NCBI GenBank assembly: GCA_045587065.1
Contig: JAZNBQ010000088.1
Span: forward strand, 1-15,687
From: SFWF01 sp045587065
GTDB taxonomy: Bacteria > Bacillota > Clostridia > Oscillospirales > Acutalibacteraceae
Direction of reading: 5' to 3'
DNA: 15,687 bases
This document shows, piece after piece, positions 6,307 through 13,063 of the stretch. The notes under the pieces were generated by a model, which did no database searches, was not told the DNA's origin, and worked only from the letters and a program-made list of their open reading frames with translations. A program made the translations under genes and the position numbers. The first letter of the stretch is position 1, and each line of letters starts with the position of its first letter.

Positions 6307-7179
6307 ATGAGATTTACAGAAGATTTTAAAGACTATGAACTTATAGATGCCACCGACGGAGAAAGACTTGAGCGTTGGGGAAATATTATTCTTATAAGAC
6401 CTGACCCTCAGATTATGTGGAGTCATAAAAGGGTAAATCCTGCTTGGAAAAACGCCCACGCTATTTATCATCGTTCCAATAGCGGCGGAGGTTATTGGGA
6501 ACCGCTTAAGAAGGTTCCTGACGTATGGCAGGTAGAATTTAACGACCTGACTTTCAGACTAAAGCCAATGGGCTTTAAGCATACAGGACTTTTTCCGGAA
6601 CAGGCGGTTAACTGGCAGCTTGCAGACAGTCTTATAAGAAAGGCAAACAGGCCAATTTCGGTACTTAACCTTTTTGCTTATACTGGCGGAGCAACAATAG
6701 CCTGTGCCGCAGCAGGCGCATCAGTTACCCACGTAGATGCATCAAAAGGTATGGTGCAGTGGGCCAAAGAAAACGCCGTAGTCAGTGGTCTTGAGGACAG
6801 GCCTATCAGATGGCTTGTTGACGATTGTCTAAAGTTTGTTAAAAGAGAAATCAGACGTGGCAAGAAATATGATGCAGTAATTATGGACCCTCCCTCTTAC
6901 GGCCGAGGCCCCGGAGGAGAGGTCTGGAAGCTTGAACAACAAATCGGTGAATTATTAACCCAGGTGGGTCAGCTTCTTTCAGAGGACGCATTATTCTTCT
7001 TTTTAAATTCTTACACAGGTGGATTGTCCCCCACAATTTTAAACTATATGGTAAAAAACCTTATTCCCGTTTGCAGAAAAGGGGAGGTTTATACTGAAGA
7101 AATCGGACTTAAGGTAACCGAGAGAGATATGGTATTACCCTGTGGTAATACAACGGTATGGATTGGCAGTGAAAACTAA
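6307..7179 (+). CDS. Class I SAM-dependent methyltransferase, RlmI-like (COG1092 type) without PUA domain
   Basis: This is a 290-residue Rossmann methyltransferase of the family that includes 23S rRNA m5C methyltransferase RlmI, but it lacks the N-terminal RNA-binding PUA domain. The SAM-binding motif I is VLNLFAYTGGATIACAAAGA (119-138), with acidic motif II VDAS (143-146), motif III DDC (172-174), and DPPSYGRG (194-201). An N-terminal beta-rich extension (1-100) carries YHRSNSGGGYWEPL. The substrate cannot be told from sequence; RNA base methylation is the best family-based guess. The ATG has AAAGGA 6 bases upstream. The gene sits between ruvB and the ECF genes and its stop overlaps the ecfA1 ATG by one base (TAATG), so it is probably coupled to its neighbours in expression rather than in function. 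Confidence 0.85.
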   Translation: MRFTEDFKDYELIDATDGERLERWGNIILIRPDPQIMWSHKRVNPAWKNAHAIYHRSNSGGGYWEPLKKVPDVWQVEFNDLTFRLKPMGFKHTGLFPEQAVNWQLADSLIRKANRPISVLNLFAYTGGATIACAAAGASVTHVDASKGMVQWAKENAVVSGLEDRPIRWLVDDCLKFVKREIRRGKKYDAVIMDPPSYGRGPGGEVWKLEQQIGELLTQVGQLLSEDALFFFLNSYTGGLSPTILNYMVKNLIPVCRKGEVYTEEIGLKVTERDMVLPCGNTTVWIGSEN

Positions 7180-8030
7180 TGGACAGTATAATTAAATTTG
7201 ATAATGTCACATTTGAATATGAAAGTGAAGAAAACAAATTTAGTGTCTTGGAAAATTTTTCTCTTGAAATAGAAAAAGGCACCTTTAACGTAATTTTAGG
7301 TCATAACGGTTCAGGTAAATCTACCCTTGCAAAGTTGGCTAATGGACTTGTAAGACCCCAAAAAGGTCAAGTTACCGTTAATAATATGAGTACACTTGAC
7401 GAATCAAAAGAAATAGATGTTAAAAAAACAGTGGGCCTTGTTTTTCAAAATCCGGATAACCAGATTGTTTCTTCCATTGTAGAGGAAGACGTTGCTTTTG
7501 GACCTGAGAATTTAGGTTTTTCTCCTGAGGAAACGCGCAAGAGGGTAGAAAACGCTTTAAAAGCTACAGATATGTATGTTTTCAGGAATAAACCAACCCA
7601 TAAACTTTCAGGAGGACAAAAGCAAAGAATTGCCATTGCAGGTATTATTGCAATGGAGCCGGAATGTCTTGTTTTAGACGAGCCTACCGCAATGCTTGAC
7701 CCAAAAGGCAGAAAAGAAGTTTTAGATACCGTTCTCAAGCTAAATAAAGAAAAAAACATTACTGTTATATTGATAACACATTTTATGGAAGAAGCCGAAA
7801 AAGCAGACAGGGTAATTGTTTTGTCTGACGGAAAAATTACGGCAGATGGCAAGCCCACAGAGGTTTTCTCTAAAACTGAGGTGCTAAAAGAAGCCGGCCT
7901 TGACCTGCCTCAAACTACCGACCTGCTTAGCAGACTAAACGCCAATGGTATCAAGGTTAAACAGGGCATTATTTCGGCAGAAGAATGTGTAAAAGAATTA
8001 TCAAAGGTTCTTGATTTGGAGGAAAATTAG
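7179..8030 (+). CDS. ecfA1: EcfA1, energy-coupling factor transporter ATPase 1
   Basis: This is one of the two ATPases of an ECF (group II) importer, which powers uptake of vitamins or trace substrates through exchangeable S components. It has 283 residues: Walker A GHNGSGKST (41-49), Q-loop Gln90 in VFQNPDNQIV, signature LSGGQKQR (143-150), Walker B CLVLDEP (163-169), switch His201. FQNPDNQ with VEEDVAFGPENLG is characteristic of the A1 subunit. The start ATG overlaps the methyltransferase stop by one base and has only a weak ribosome site, so translational coupling is likely. The stop is TAG (8028-8030), directly followed in the same frame by the TTG of ecfA2. Confidence 0.95.
   Translation: MDSIIKFDNVTFEYESEENKFSVLENFSLEIEKGTFNVILGHNGSGKSTLAKLANGLVRPQKGQVTVNNMSTLDESKEIDVKKTVGLVFQNPDNQIVSSIVEEDVAFGPENLGFSPEETRKRVENALKATDMYVFRNKPTHKLSGGQKQRIAIAGIIAMEPECLVLDEPTAMLDPKGRKEVLDTVLKLNKEKNITVILITHFMEEAEKADRVIVLSDGKITADGKPTEVFSKTEVLKEAGLDLPQTTDLLSRLNANGIKVKQGIISAEECVKELSKVLDLEEN
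8018..8023 (+). promoter_or_regulatory. Ribosome binding site supporting the TTG start of ecfA2
   Basis: GGAGGA lies 7 bases before the TTG at 8031, inside the last codons of ecfA1. No nearby ATG fits the conserved N-terminus, so this site supports the rare start codon. Confidence 0.8.
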
Positions 8031-8900
8031 TTGTCTTTTTTAAAAGTAGAAGGTCTTACCCATGTTTTTGGCGAAGGCACTCCATACAGTAAAACTGCAA
8101 TTAAAGATGTATCTTTTTCACTGGAAAAAGGAGAAATACTTGGCATTATCGGACATACAGGCTCAGGTAAATCAACCTTGGTTTCCCACCTTAACGGACT
8201 TATGAAAGCTAGTTCAGGTAAAGTTTTCATAGACGGCAAGGACATTTGGGAGAACAAAAGTGAAATCAAAAAAATAAGGTCTAAGGTAGGCCTTGTTTTT
8301 CAGTACCCGGAATACCAACTTTTTGAGGAAACGGTATACAAAGATATAGCATTTGGTCCTAAAAATATGGGTATGAGTGAGGAAGAAACAGAAAAAGCAG
8401 TTTTAGATGCCGCAAAGCTTATAAAAGTGCGTGACAATATGCTACAGAAATCCCCCTTTGATTTGTCAGGCGGACAAAAACGCAGAGTTGCCATTGCCGG
8501 AGTTATGGCTATGGAACCGGAGATTATTATTTTCGATGAACCGACCGCAGGTCTTGACCCAAGTGGTAGGGAAACTATATTTAAGGCTATAAGCAATTAT
8601 AGAAAACAGAAAAATGCTACCGTCATTATAGTTTCACACAGTATGGAAGATATAGCGGCAATTTGTGATAAGGTTCTTGTTATGAACGGAGGTCAGGTTG
8701 CCATTTTTGGAGAAACCAGAGAGGTTTTCTCTAAAAAGGAATTCCTTAAAGAAAAGGGACTCAACGTTCCTCTTATTACTAACGTAATGCTTGAACTAAA
8801 AAACAAGTGTCCGGAACTTGACGCTAACGTTTTAACTGTTGATGAAGCATTAACTTCTCTTCTTAAAATTTTAAAAAGGGAGGAAAACTGTAATGCTTAA
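8031..8900 (+). CDS. ecfA2: EcfA2, energy-coupling factor transporter ATPase 2
   Basis: This is the partner ATPase that forms the EcfA1-EcfA2 heterodimer under EcfT. It has 289 residues: Walker A GHTGSGKST (41-49), Q-loop Gln91 in VFQYPEYQLFEETV (the FQYPEYQLF form is typical of A2), signature LSGGQKRR (145-152), Walker B IIIFDEP (165-171), switch His203. It starts with TTG immediately after the ecfA1 amber stop and overlaps ecfT by 8 bases. Both active sites of the heterodimer look intact. Confidence 0.95.
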   Translation: MSFLKVEGLTHVFGEGTPYSKTAIKDVSFSLEKGEILGIIGHTGSGKSTLVSHLNGLMKASSGKVFIDGKDIWENKSEIKKIRSKVGLVFQYPEYQLFEETVYKDIAFGPKNMGMSEEETEKAVLDAAKLIKVRDNMLQKSPFDLSGGQKRRVAIAGVMAMEPEIIIFDEPTAGLDPSGRETIFKAISNYRKQKNATVIIVSHSMEDIAAICDKVLVMNGGQVAIFGETREVFSKKEFLKEKGLNVPLITNVMLELKNKCPELDANVLTVDEALTSLLKILKREENCNA

Positions 8901-9702
8901 CGATATTACCTTTGGACAGTATTTTCCGGCAGATTCTGTTATTCATAAAATGGATGCAAGAATAAAACTGGTTTTACTTGTTGTTCTTATTGTTGTAGTT
9001 TTCCTTTGCCAAAACTTTGTAAGTCTTGGGATTTTCGGGATTTTCACAGTTGCGGTTATGCTTCTTTCAAAAATTCCCATAAAACTGTATTTAAAAAATA
9101 TTAAAGTAATAATTCCAATTATAATTTTTACCGCAATTTTAAACGTTTTTTATATTAAAAGCGGTACCGTACTTTTGGACGTTTGGAAAATAACTATTTG
9201 GTCTGGCGGAGTTACAAAAGCAACTTTTATGGCTGTAAGGGTTTTGCTTCTTGTACTGATAAGCTCGGTTTTGACCTACGTTACCACACCTACCGACCTT
9301 ACCGACGGCTTAGAAAGGCTTTTCAAACCTCTTAAATTCATCGGACTTGGAGAAGCGGTTCACACAATGTCAATGATGATGACCATTGCCCTCCGATTTA
9401 TACCAACCTTAATAGAAGAAACCGATAAAATTATGAATGCACAAAAGGCAAGAGGCGCCGATTTGGAAACAGGCAGTATTGCCAAAAAGGTCAAAGCCTT
9501 GTTACCCATATTAATACCACTTCTTATTTCTTCTGTAAGACGTGCCTATGAACTTGCAGAGGCAATGGAGTGCAGATGTTATAACGGAGGCAAGGGCAGA
9601 GTAAGAATGAAACAACTTACCCTTCATTCAAGAGATTATATGTCGGTGGTTTTATGCGCTGCAGTTTTAACTGGTATAATCTGTTGCAATATTTTATTTT
9701 AG
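8893..9702 (+). CDS. ecfT: EcfT, transmembrane subunit of the ECF transporter
   Basis: EcfT is the membrane scaffold that links the EcfA ATPases to S components. It has 269 residues with hydrophobic segments near 26-57, 71-87, 113-130 and 248-268. The two coupling-helix signatures that dock in the ATPase grooves are present: ARG at 186-188 (NAQKARGADLE) and the weaker second copy CRC at 227-229 (AMECRCYNGG), where other EcfTs often have ARG or ARC. GGGAGG (8878-8883) lies 9 bases before the ATG, within ecfA2. No S component is encoded in the window, as expected for a shared energy module whose S subunits are scattered in the genome. Confidence 0.95.
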   Translation: MLNDITFGQYFPADSVIHKMDARIKLVLLVVLIVVVFLCQNFVSLGIFGIFTVAVMLLSKIPIKLYLKNIKVIIPIIIFTAILNVFYIKSGTVLLDVWKITIWSGGVTKATFMAVRVLLLVLISSVLTYVTTPTDLTDGLERLFKPLKFIGLGEAVHTMSMMMTIALRFIPTLIEETDKIMNAQKARGADLETGSIAKKVKALLPILIPLLISSVRRAYELAEAMECRCYNGGKGRVRMKQLTLHSRDYMSVVLCAAVLTGIICCNILF

Positions 9703-9713
9703 CTGGTGTTTAA

Positions 9714-10448
9714 ATGAAAAGAGTTTTACTTAAAATTTCATATTTAGGTACCGCTTATCACGGTTGGCAGGTTCAACCTAACGGTATAACCGTTCAGGAA
9801 GAAATGCAAAACGCCTTGGAAAAAATGTATAAGGTGCGTCCAAACCTTACAGGTTGCAGCCGTACCGATGCAGGAGTTCACGCCAATGAGTTTTACTGTC
9901 ACTTTGATACCAACCTTGATATTAACGAAAGAGGTATTGTTCTGGGGCTTAATGCACTATTGCCTTCAGATATTTCGGTCCTTGACGCTAAATATGTAGA
10001 AAACGATTTTCATGCAAGATATAACGCTAAGGGCAAAAATTATATTTACAGAATCTATAATAGCGAAATTAAAAATCCCTTTTTGGCAGACAGAACACTT
10101 CAGATAGCAAGAGAACTTGATATTGAAAAAATGAACGAGTTTTGTAAACGCATTTGCGGAAAACACGATTTTTATGGTTTTTCAAGTTCAGGCAGAAGCG
10201 TTACCGATACTATAAGAACTATAACCGAATGTTCAGTATCTAAAGAGGGGAAAGAGGTTATTTTATCTGTAACGGCGGATGGATTTCTGTATAATATGGT
10301 TAGAATTGTTACAGGCACCGCAATTGCCGTATCAGATGGCCTTATTGACCCAAAAGATACCGAAAGCATCATACTTTCCAAAGACCGAGATAAAGCAGGG
10401 GCAACTGTCGCTCCCTGGGGACTATATTTAAATAAAGTTTTTTATTAA
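9714..10448 (+). CDS. truA: TruA, tRNA pseudouridine(38-40) synthase
   Basis: TruA converts U38-U40 in the tRNA anticodon stem-loop to pseudouridine. It has 244 residues, standard length. The N-terminus KRVLLKISYLGTAYHGWQVQP and the catalytic Asp52 in GCSRTDAGVHA are diagnostic; NYIYRIYN and FYGFSSSGRSVTDTIRTI follow in the expected order, and DGFLYNMVRIVTGT near residues 188-201 completes the active site. The ribosome site is weak (GGTG), with 11 bases after the ecfT stop. The ecfA1-ecfA2-ecfT-truA order is common in Firmicutes, but there it usually continues into rplM-rpsI, which are not here. Confidence 0.96.
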   Translation: MKRVLLKISYLGTAYHGWQVQPNGITVQEEMQNALEKMYKVRPNLTGCSRTDAGVHANEFYCHFDTNLDINERGIVLGLNALLPSDISVLDAKYVENDFHARYNAKGKNYIYRIYNSEIKNPFLADRTLQIARELDIEKMNEFCKRICGKHDFYGFSSSGRSVTDTIRTITECSVSKEGKEVILSVTADGFLYNMVRIVTGTAIAVSDGLIDPKDTESIILSKDRDKAGATVAPWGLYLNKVFY

Positions 10449-10462
10449 AGGACATTTTTAAA

Positions 10463-11794
10463 ATGGCAGAATATAAGAAAAAACAAATTAAACGTAAGAT
10501 TAAGCCGAAGCCTGCAAAAAAAGCTCCTGTAGAAAACATAGACATTAAAATGAGCAGGTCAAAGCATGAAAAAAAGACTGAAGCACCGCAAAGAAAACCG
10601 CAAACACGGTCTAAAAGCAGGTCTTTAAATATGCCTAAGCTTAATGTTATAAAAGGCAAAAAGGCAGTTAAGAATAAAAATAATTTTATAACAATAAGCG
10701 TGATAGTAATCTTTGTTTGCATATACTTGATTATATCGGCTTTTCATCCTGTTGGAATGTTAGAATATCTTTCAAGTTGTTATGCAAAGATAGGTCACGG
10801 AAAGGGCTATGATTTGTCTCTCACAGGCGGCGAGACATTAAATGCGATACAGCAGTCAAATTATTATTACATATTATCTGAAAACACTGTTGAAGCTTAT
10901 AATAACGGCGGAAAAAACATCTTCAGTGTTACCCATGGTATGTCAAAGCCGGTGCTTAAGACAGGAGATACACGATATCTTGTTTATAGTCAGGGAGAAA
11001 AAACGTTAAAGGTGCATACCTTTAACGGACTGCACAATACCTTTACCTTTGATAATAGTATATTAACTGCTAATATTTCAAAAAGCGGTACTTTTGCAGT
11101 AGCGACAAAAACCGAAGGCTATGAATCCAAGGTTACAGTTTATAATAAGCGCAACAAGAAGATTTACGAATGGTTTAGCAGTGATGAAACTGTAATTTCC
11201 ACTTGTCTTAGTGATAACGGAAAAAGACTTGCAGTAGCAACAGTAAAGGTTGAAAACGGAGCCTTTGTATCTAAGGTTTACATTTTAAAATTTAATTCTG
11301 CAAATCCTACACAAACCTATGAATTTGAAGGGGAGTTAATTTACAGCCTGAACATTGCAGTCGGCAACCATATTTACGCCGTTTTAGATAAAAATATTGA
11401 GTTTATCAATATGGTAAACGGCAAAAAAAAATCACAAGTTACCGATTATTCGGTAAATATTGTAAAGAAAATGGGCAACCGAATTGTTGCAGTAAAGTCT
11501 TTGGAAGCAAATAAGAACGAAACTGATATTTATCTCTATAGTTTAACCGGAGAATTAAAGGCAAACTTTAAATTAGAGAGAGGAGTTTCTGATATATCGG
11601 TAAAAAATCAGAGACTTCATATTTTAACCGACTCCAGTATTGTTATTACCGACAAAACAGGTGGAATATTAAGCGAAGCAAAATGCAGTTTTGATATTAA
11701 AAACATTGTTGCACTGTCAGACAGTTCTGTGGCAGGAATAAGCAATAATTCATTAAATAAATATCTTTATGATAAAACGGAGGCAAAGAAATGA
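10463..11794 (+). CDS. DUF5711-like single-pass membrane protein with extracytoplasmic repeat domain
   Basis: The function is unknown. The 443 residues divide into a strongly basic N-terminal cytoplasmic tail (1-73, rich in Lys/Arg: KKKQIKRKIKPKPAKK and RKPQTRSKSRS), one transmembrane helix (about 74-94, NFITISVIVIFVCIYLIISAF), and a long extracytoplasmic part (95-443) made of repeated beta-rich segments such as YYYILSENTVEAYNNGG, YLVYSQGEKTLKVHTF, and TFAVATKTEGYESKVTVYN. These look like beta-propeller blades. This layout fits the DUF5711 family known from Clostridia; I recognise it by architecture, not by a search. AAAGGA lies 10 bases before the ATG. Its stop overlaps cvpA by 4 bases (ATGA), hinting that the two proteins are made together and may act together at the envelope. 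Confidence 0.75.
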   Translation: MAEYKKKQIKRKIKPKPAKKAPVENIDIKMSRSKHEKKTEAPQRKPQTRSKSRSLNMPKLNVIKGKKAVKNKNNFITISVIVIFVCIYLIISAFHPVGMLEYLSSCYAKIGHGKGYDLSLTGGETLNAIQQSNYYYILSENTVEAYNNGGKNIFSVTHGMSKPVLKTGDTRYLVYSQGEKTLKVHTFNGLHNTFTFDNSILTANISKSGTFAVATKTEGYESKVTVYNKRNKKIYEWFSSDETVISTCLSDNGKRLAVATVKVENGAFVSKVYILKFNSANPTQTYEFEGELIYSLNIAVGNHIYAVLDKNIEFINMVNGKKKSQVTDYSVNIVKKMGNRIVAVKSLEANKNETDIYLYSLTGELKANFKLERGVSDISVKNQRLHILTDSSIVITDKTGGILSEAKCSFDIKNIVALSDSSVAGISNNSLNKYLYDKTEAKK

Positions 11795-12486
11795 GTATTA
11801 TTTTAGACGTTATTGTTGTTGCGATTATAGCTATTTGTGTGTTCCTTTCAGCAAAGAAAGGCTTTGCACGAACAGTTATTGAACTGGTAGGTTTTGTGGC
11901 CGCAATACTTATTGCAATTAATTTATCAACACCTGTAGCCAACTTCACTTACGACAAAGTGGTAAGCCCTTCTATTGAAAAAACCGTGGTTAAGGTTATA
12001 GACGACTCGGTAAATAATGCTTCTGAGACGGTAACTGAAACAATTTGGGAAAAACTTCCAAATTTTGTTGCTAATTCTGCTGAAAAATCAGGGGTTACCA
12101 AAGACGCTCTTTCTCAAAAACTAATGGGCGGCAGCAGCAGTGAAGAAATAGCTCAGAACGTTGCAGATGAGGTTTTTGCTCCGGTTGCAACAACTGTTAT
12201 TAAATACATAGCAACCGTACTTATTTTTGTCATACTTTTAGTGGTTGTAAAACTTCTTGCAAAACTATTTAATTCTTTGTTTAAAAAATCCTTATTAGGC
12301 GGTGCAAACGCACTGTTAGGTGGTGCTTTAGGCGCAATAAAGGGTGCTATTTACGCAATTTTATTCTGCCTATTAGTTTCTCTTATTACAAACATAACCA
12401 AAGACAATTTCTTTATTACAAATGAAATGATAGAAAACTCAACTGTGTTTAAGTTTGTACTGAACTTAATTCCTTTTAAGTTTTAG
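11791..12486 (+). CDS. CvpA family membrane protein
   Basis: A 231-residue integral membrane protein of the CvpA/colicin V production family. Predicted helices lie near residues 3-20, 29-46, 136-156 and 180-200. The first pair carries the family-typical LSAKKGFARTVIELVGFVAAILIA. Between helices 2 and 3 is a soluble, partly amphipathic region (47-135) that is longer than in the E. coli protein, as in many Firmicutes members. The Gly/Ala-rich stretch GGANALLGGALGAIKGAIYA (170-189) is also typical. The biochemical role of the family is not settled. GGAGG lies 7 bases before the ATG (11779-11783). It is coupled to the DUF5711-like gene upstream and followed after 16 bases by a phospholipid synthase gene. 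Confidence 0.85.
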   Translation: MSIILDVIVVAIIAICVFLSAKKGFARTVIELVGFVAAILIAINLSTPVANFTYDKVVSPSIEKTVVKVIDDSVNNASETVTETIWEKLPNFVANSAEKSGVTKDALSQKLMGGSSSEEIAQNVADEVFAPVATTVIKYIATVLIFVILLVVVKLLAKLFNSLFKKSLLGGANALLGGALGAIKGAIYAILFCLLVSLITNITKDNFFITNEMIENSTVFKFVLNLIPFKF

Positions 12487-12502
12487 AGGTTTAATGTAGA
12501 TT

Positions 12503-13063
12503 ATGAAAAAAATTTTTACTATACCCAATATAATTTCGCTTTTCAGACTTATTCTGATTCCGTTTTTTGTATTTTTTTACTTTAAAGATAATGTAGAAAA
12601 TCATTTTTTCTGGGCAATATTTATTGTAGTGCTAAGCGGATTTAGCGATGTGGTTGACGGATTTATTGCCAGAAATTTCAATATGGTGTCAGATTTCGGA
12701 AAAATTCTTGACCCTATAGCTGACAAAATGACACAGGCAGTAGTACTGTTAAGTCTGGCTATAAAACATACCGCTCTTATACCTATGTTTGCAGTACTGT
12801 TTTTAAAAGAATTGCTCACAATGTTTGCAGCAATTCAGTTGCTTTCCAACGGAACAAAGCCAATTTCTTCAAAGTGGTGGGGCAAGCTAACAACAGTAGT
12901 AATATTTATAACGACAATCTATACAGTTGTTATGGACATATACAGTGTGCCTGTTTATGTGTTGTATGGACTAATTATACTTTCAATAGGTTGCATGGTA
13001 CTTTCAATGGGCAACTATGGAAAAATGTTCTTTGGACAAGCAAAAGGAGAAAAAACTAAATGA
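12503..13063 (+). CDS. pgsA: CDP-alcohol phosphatidyltransferase, probable phosphatidylglycerophosphate synthase PgsA
   Basis: It joins CDP-diacylglycerol to glycerol-3-phosphate, the committed step to phosphatidylglycerol, in the cytoplasmic membrane. The 186 residues carry the complete family signature: Asp49, Asp52-Gly53, Ala56-Arg57, Gly66, Asp70 and Asp74 (DVVDGFIAR ... GKILDPIAD). The N-terminus FTIPNIISLFRLILIP is typical of PgsA. Several hydrophobic helices follow (about 36-46, 77-100, 128-148, 150-172). The family also includes cardiolipin and phosphatidylinositol-phosphate synthases, so PgsA is the best but not the only reading. The ribosome site is weak and distant (AGAGG near 12485). 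The stop overlaps the Clp gene by 4 bases. Confidence 0.88.
   Translation: MKKIFTIPNIISLFRLILIPFFVFFYFKDNVENHFFWAIFIVVLSGFSDVVDGFIARNFNMVSDFGKILDPIADKMTQAVVLLSLAIKHTALIPMFAVLFLKELLTMFAAIQLLSNGTKPISSKWWGKLTTVVIFITTIYTVVMDIYSVPVYVLYGLIILSIGCMVLSMGNYGKMFFGQAKGEKTK

Noticed and set aside
7100..7200. Vitamin riboswitch controlling the ECF genes
   Set aside because: ecfA1 overlaps the preceding gene by one base and there is no leader. Regulated S components would be elsewhere.
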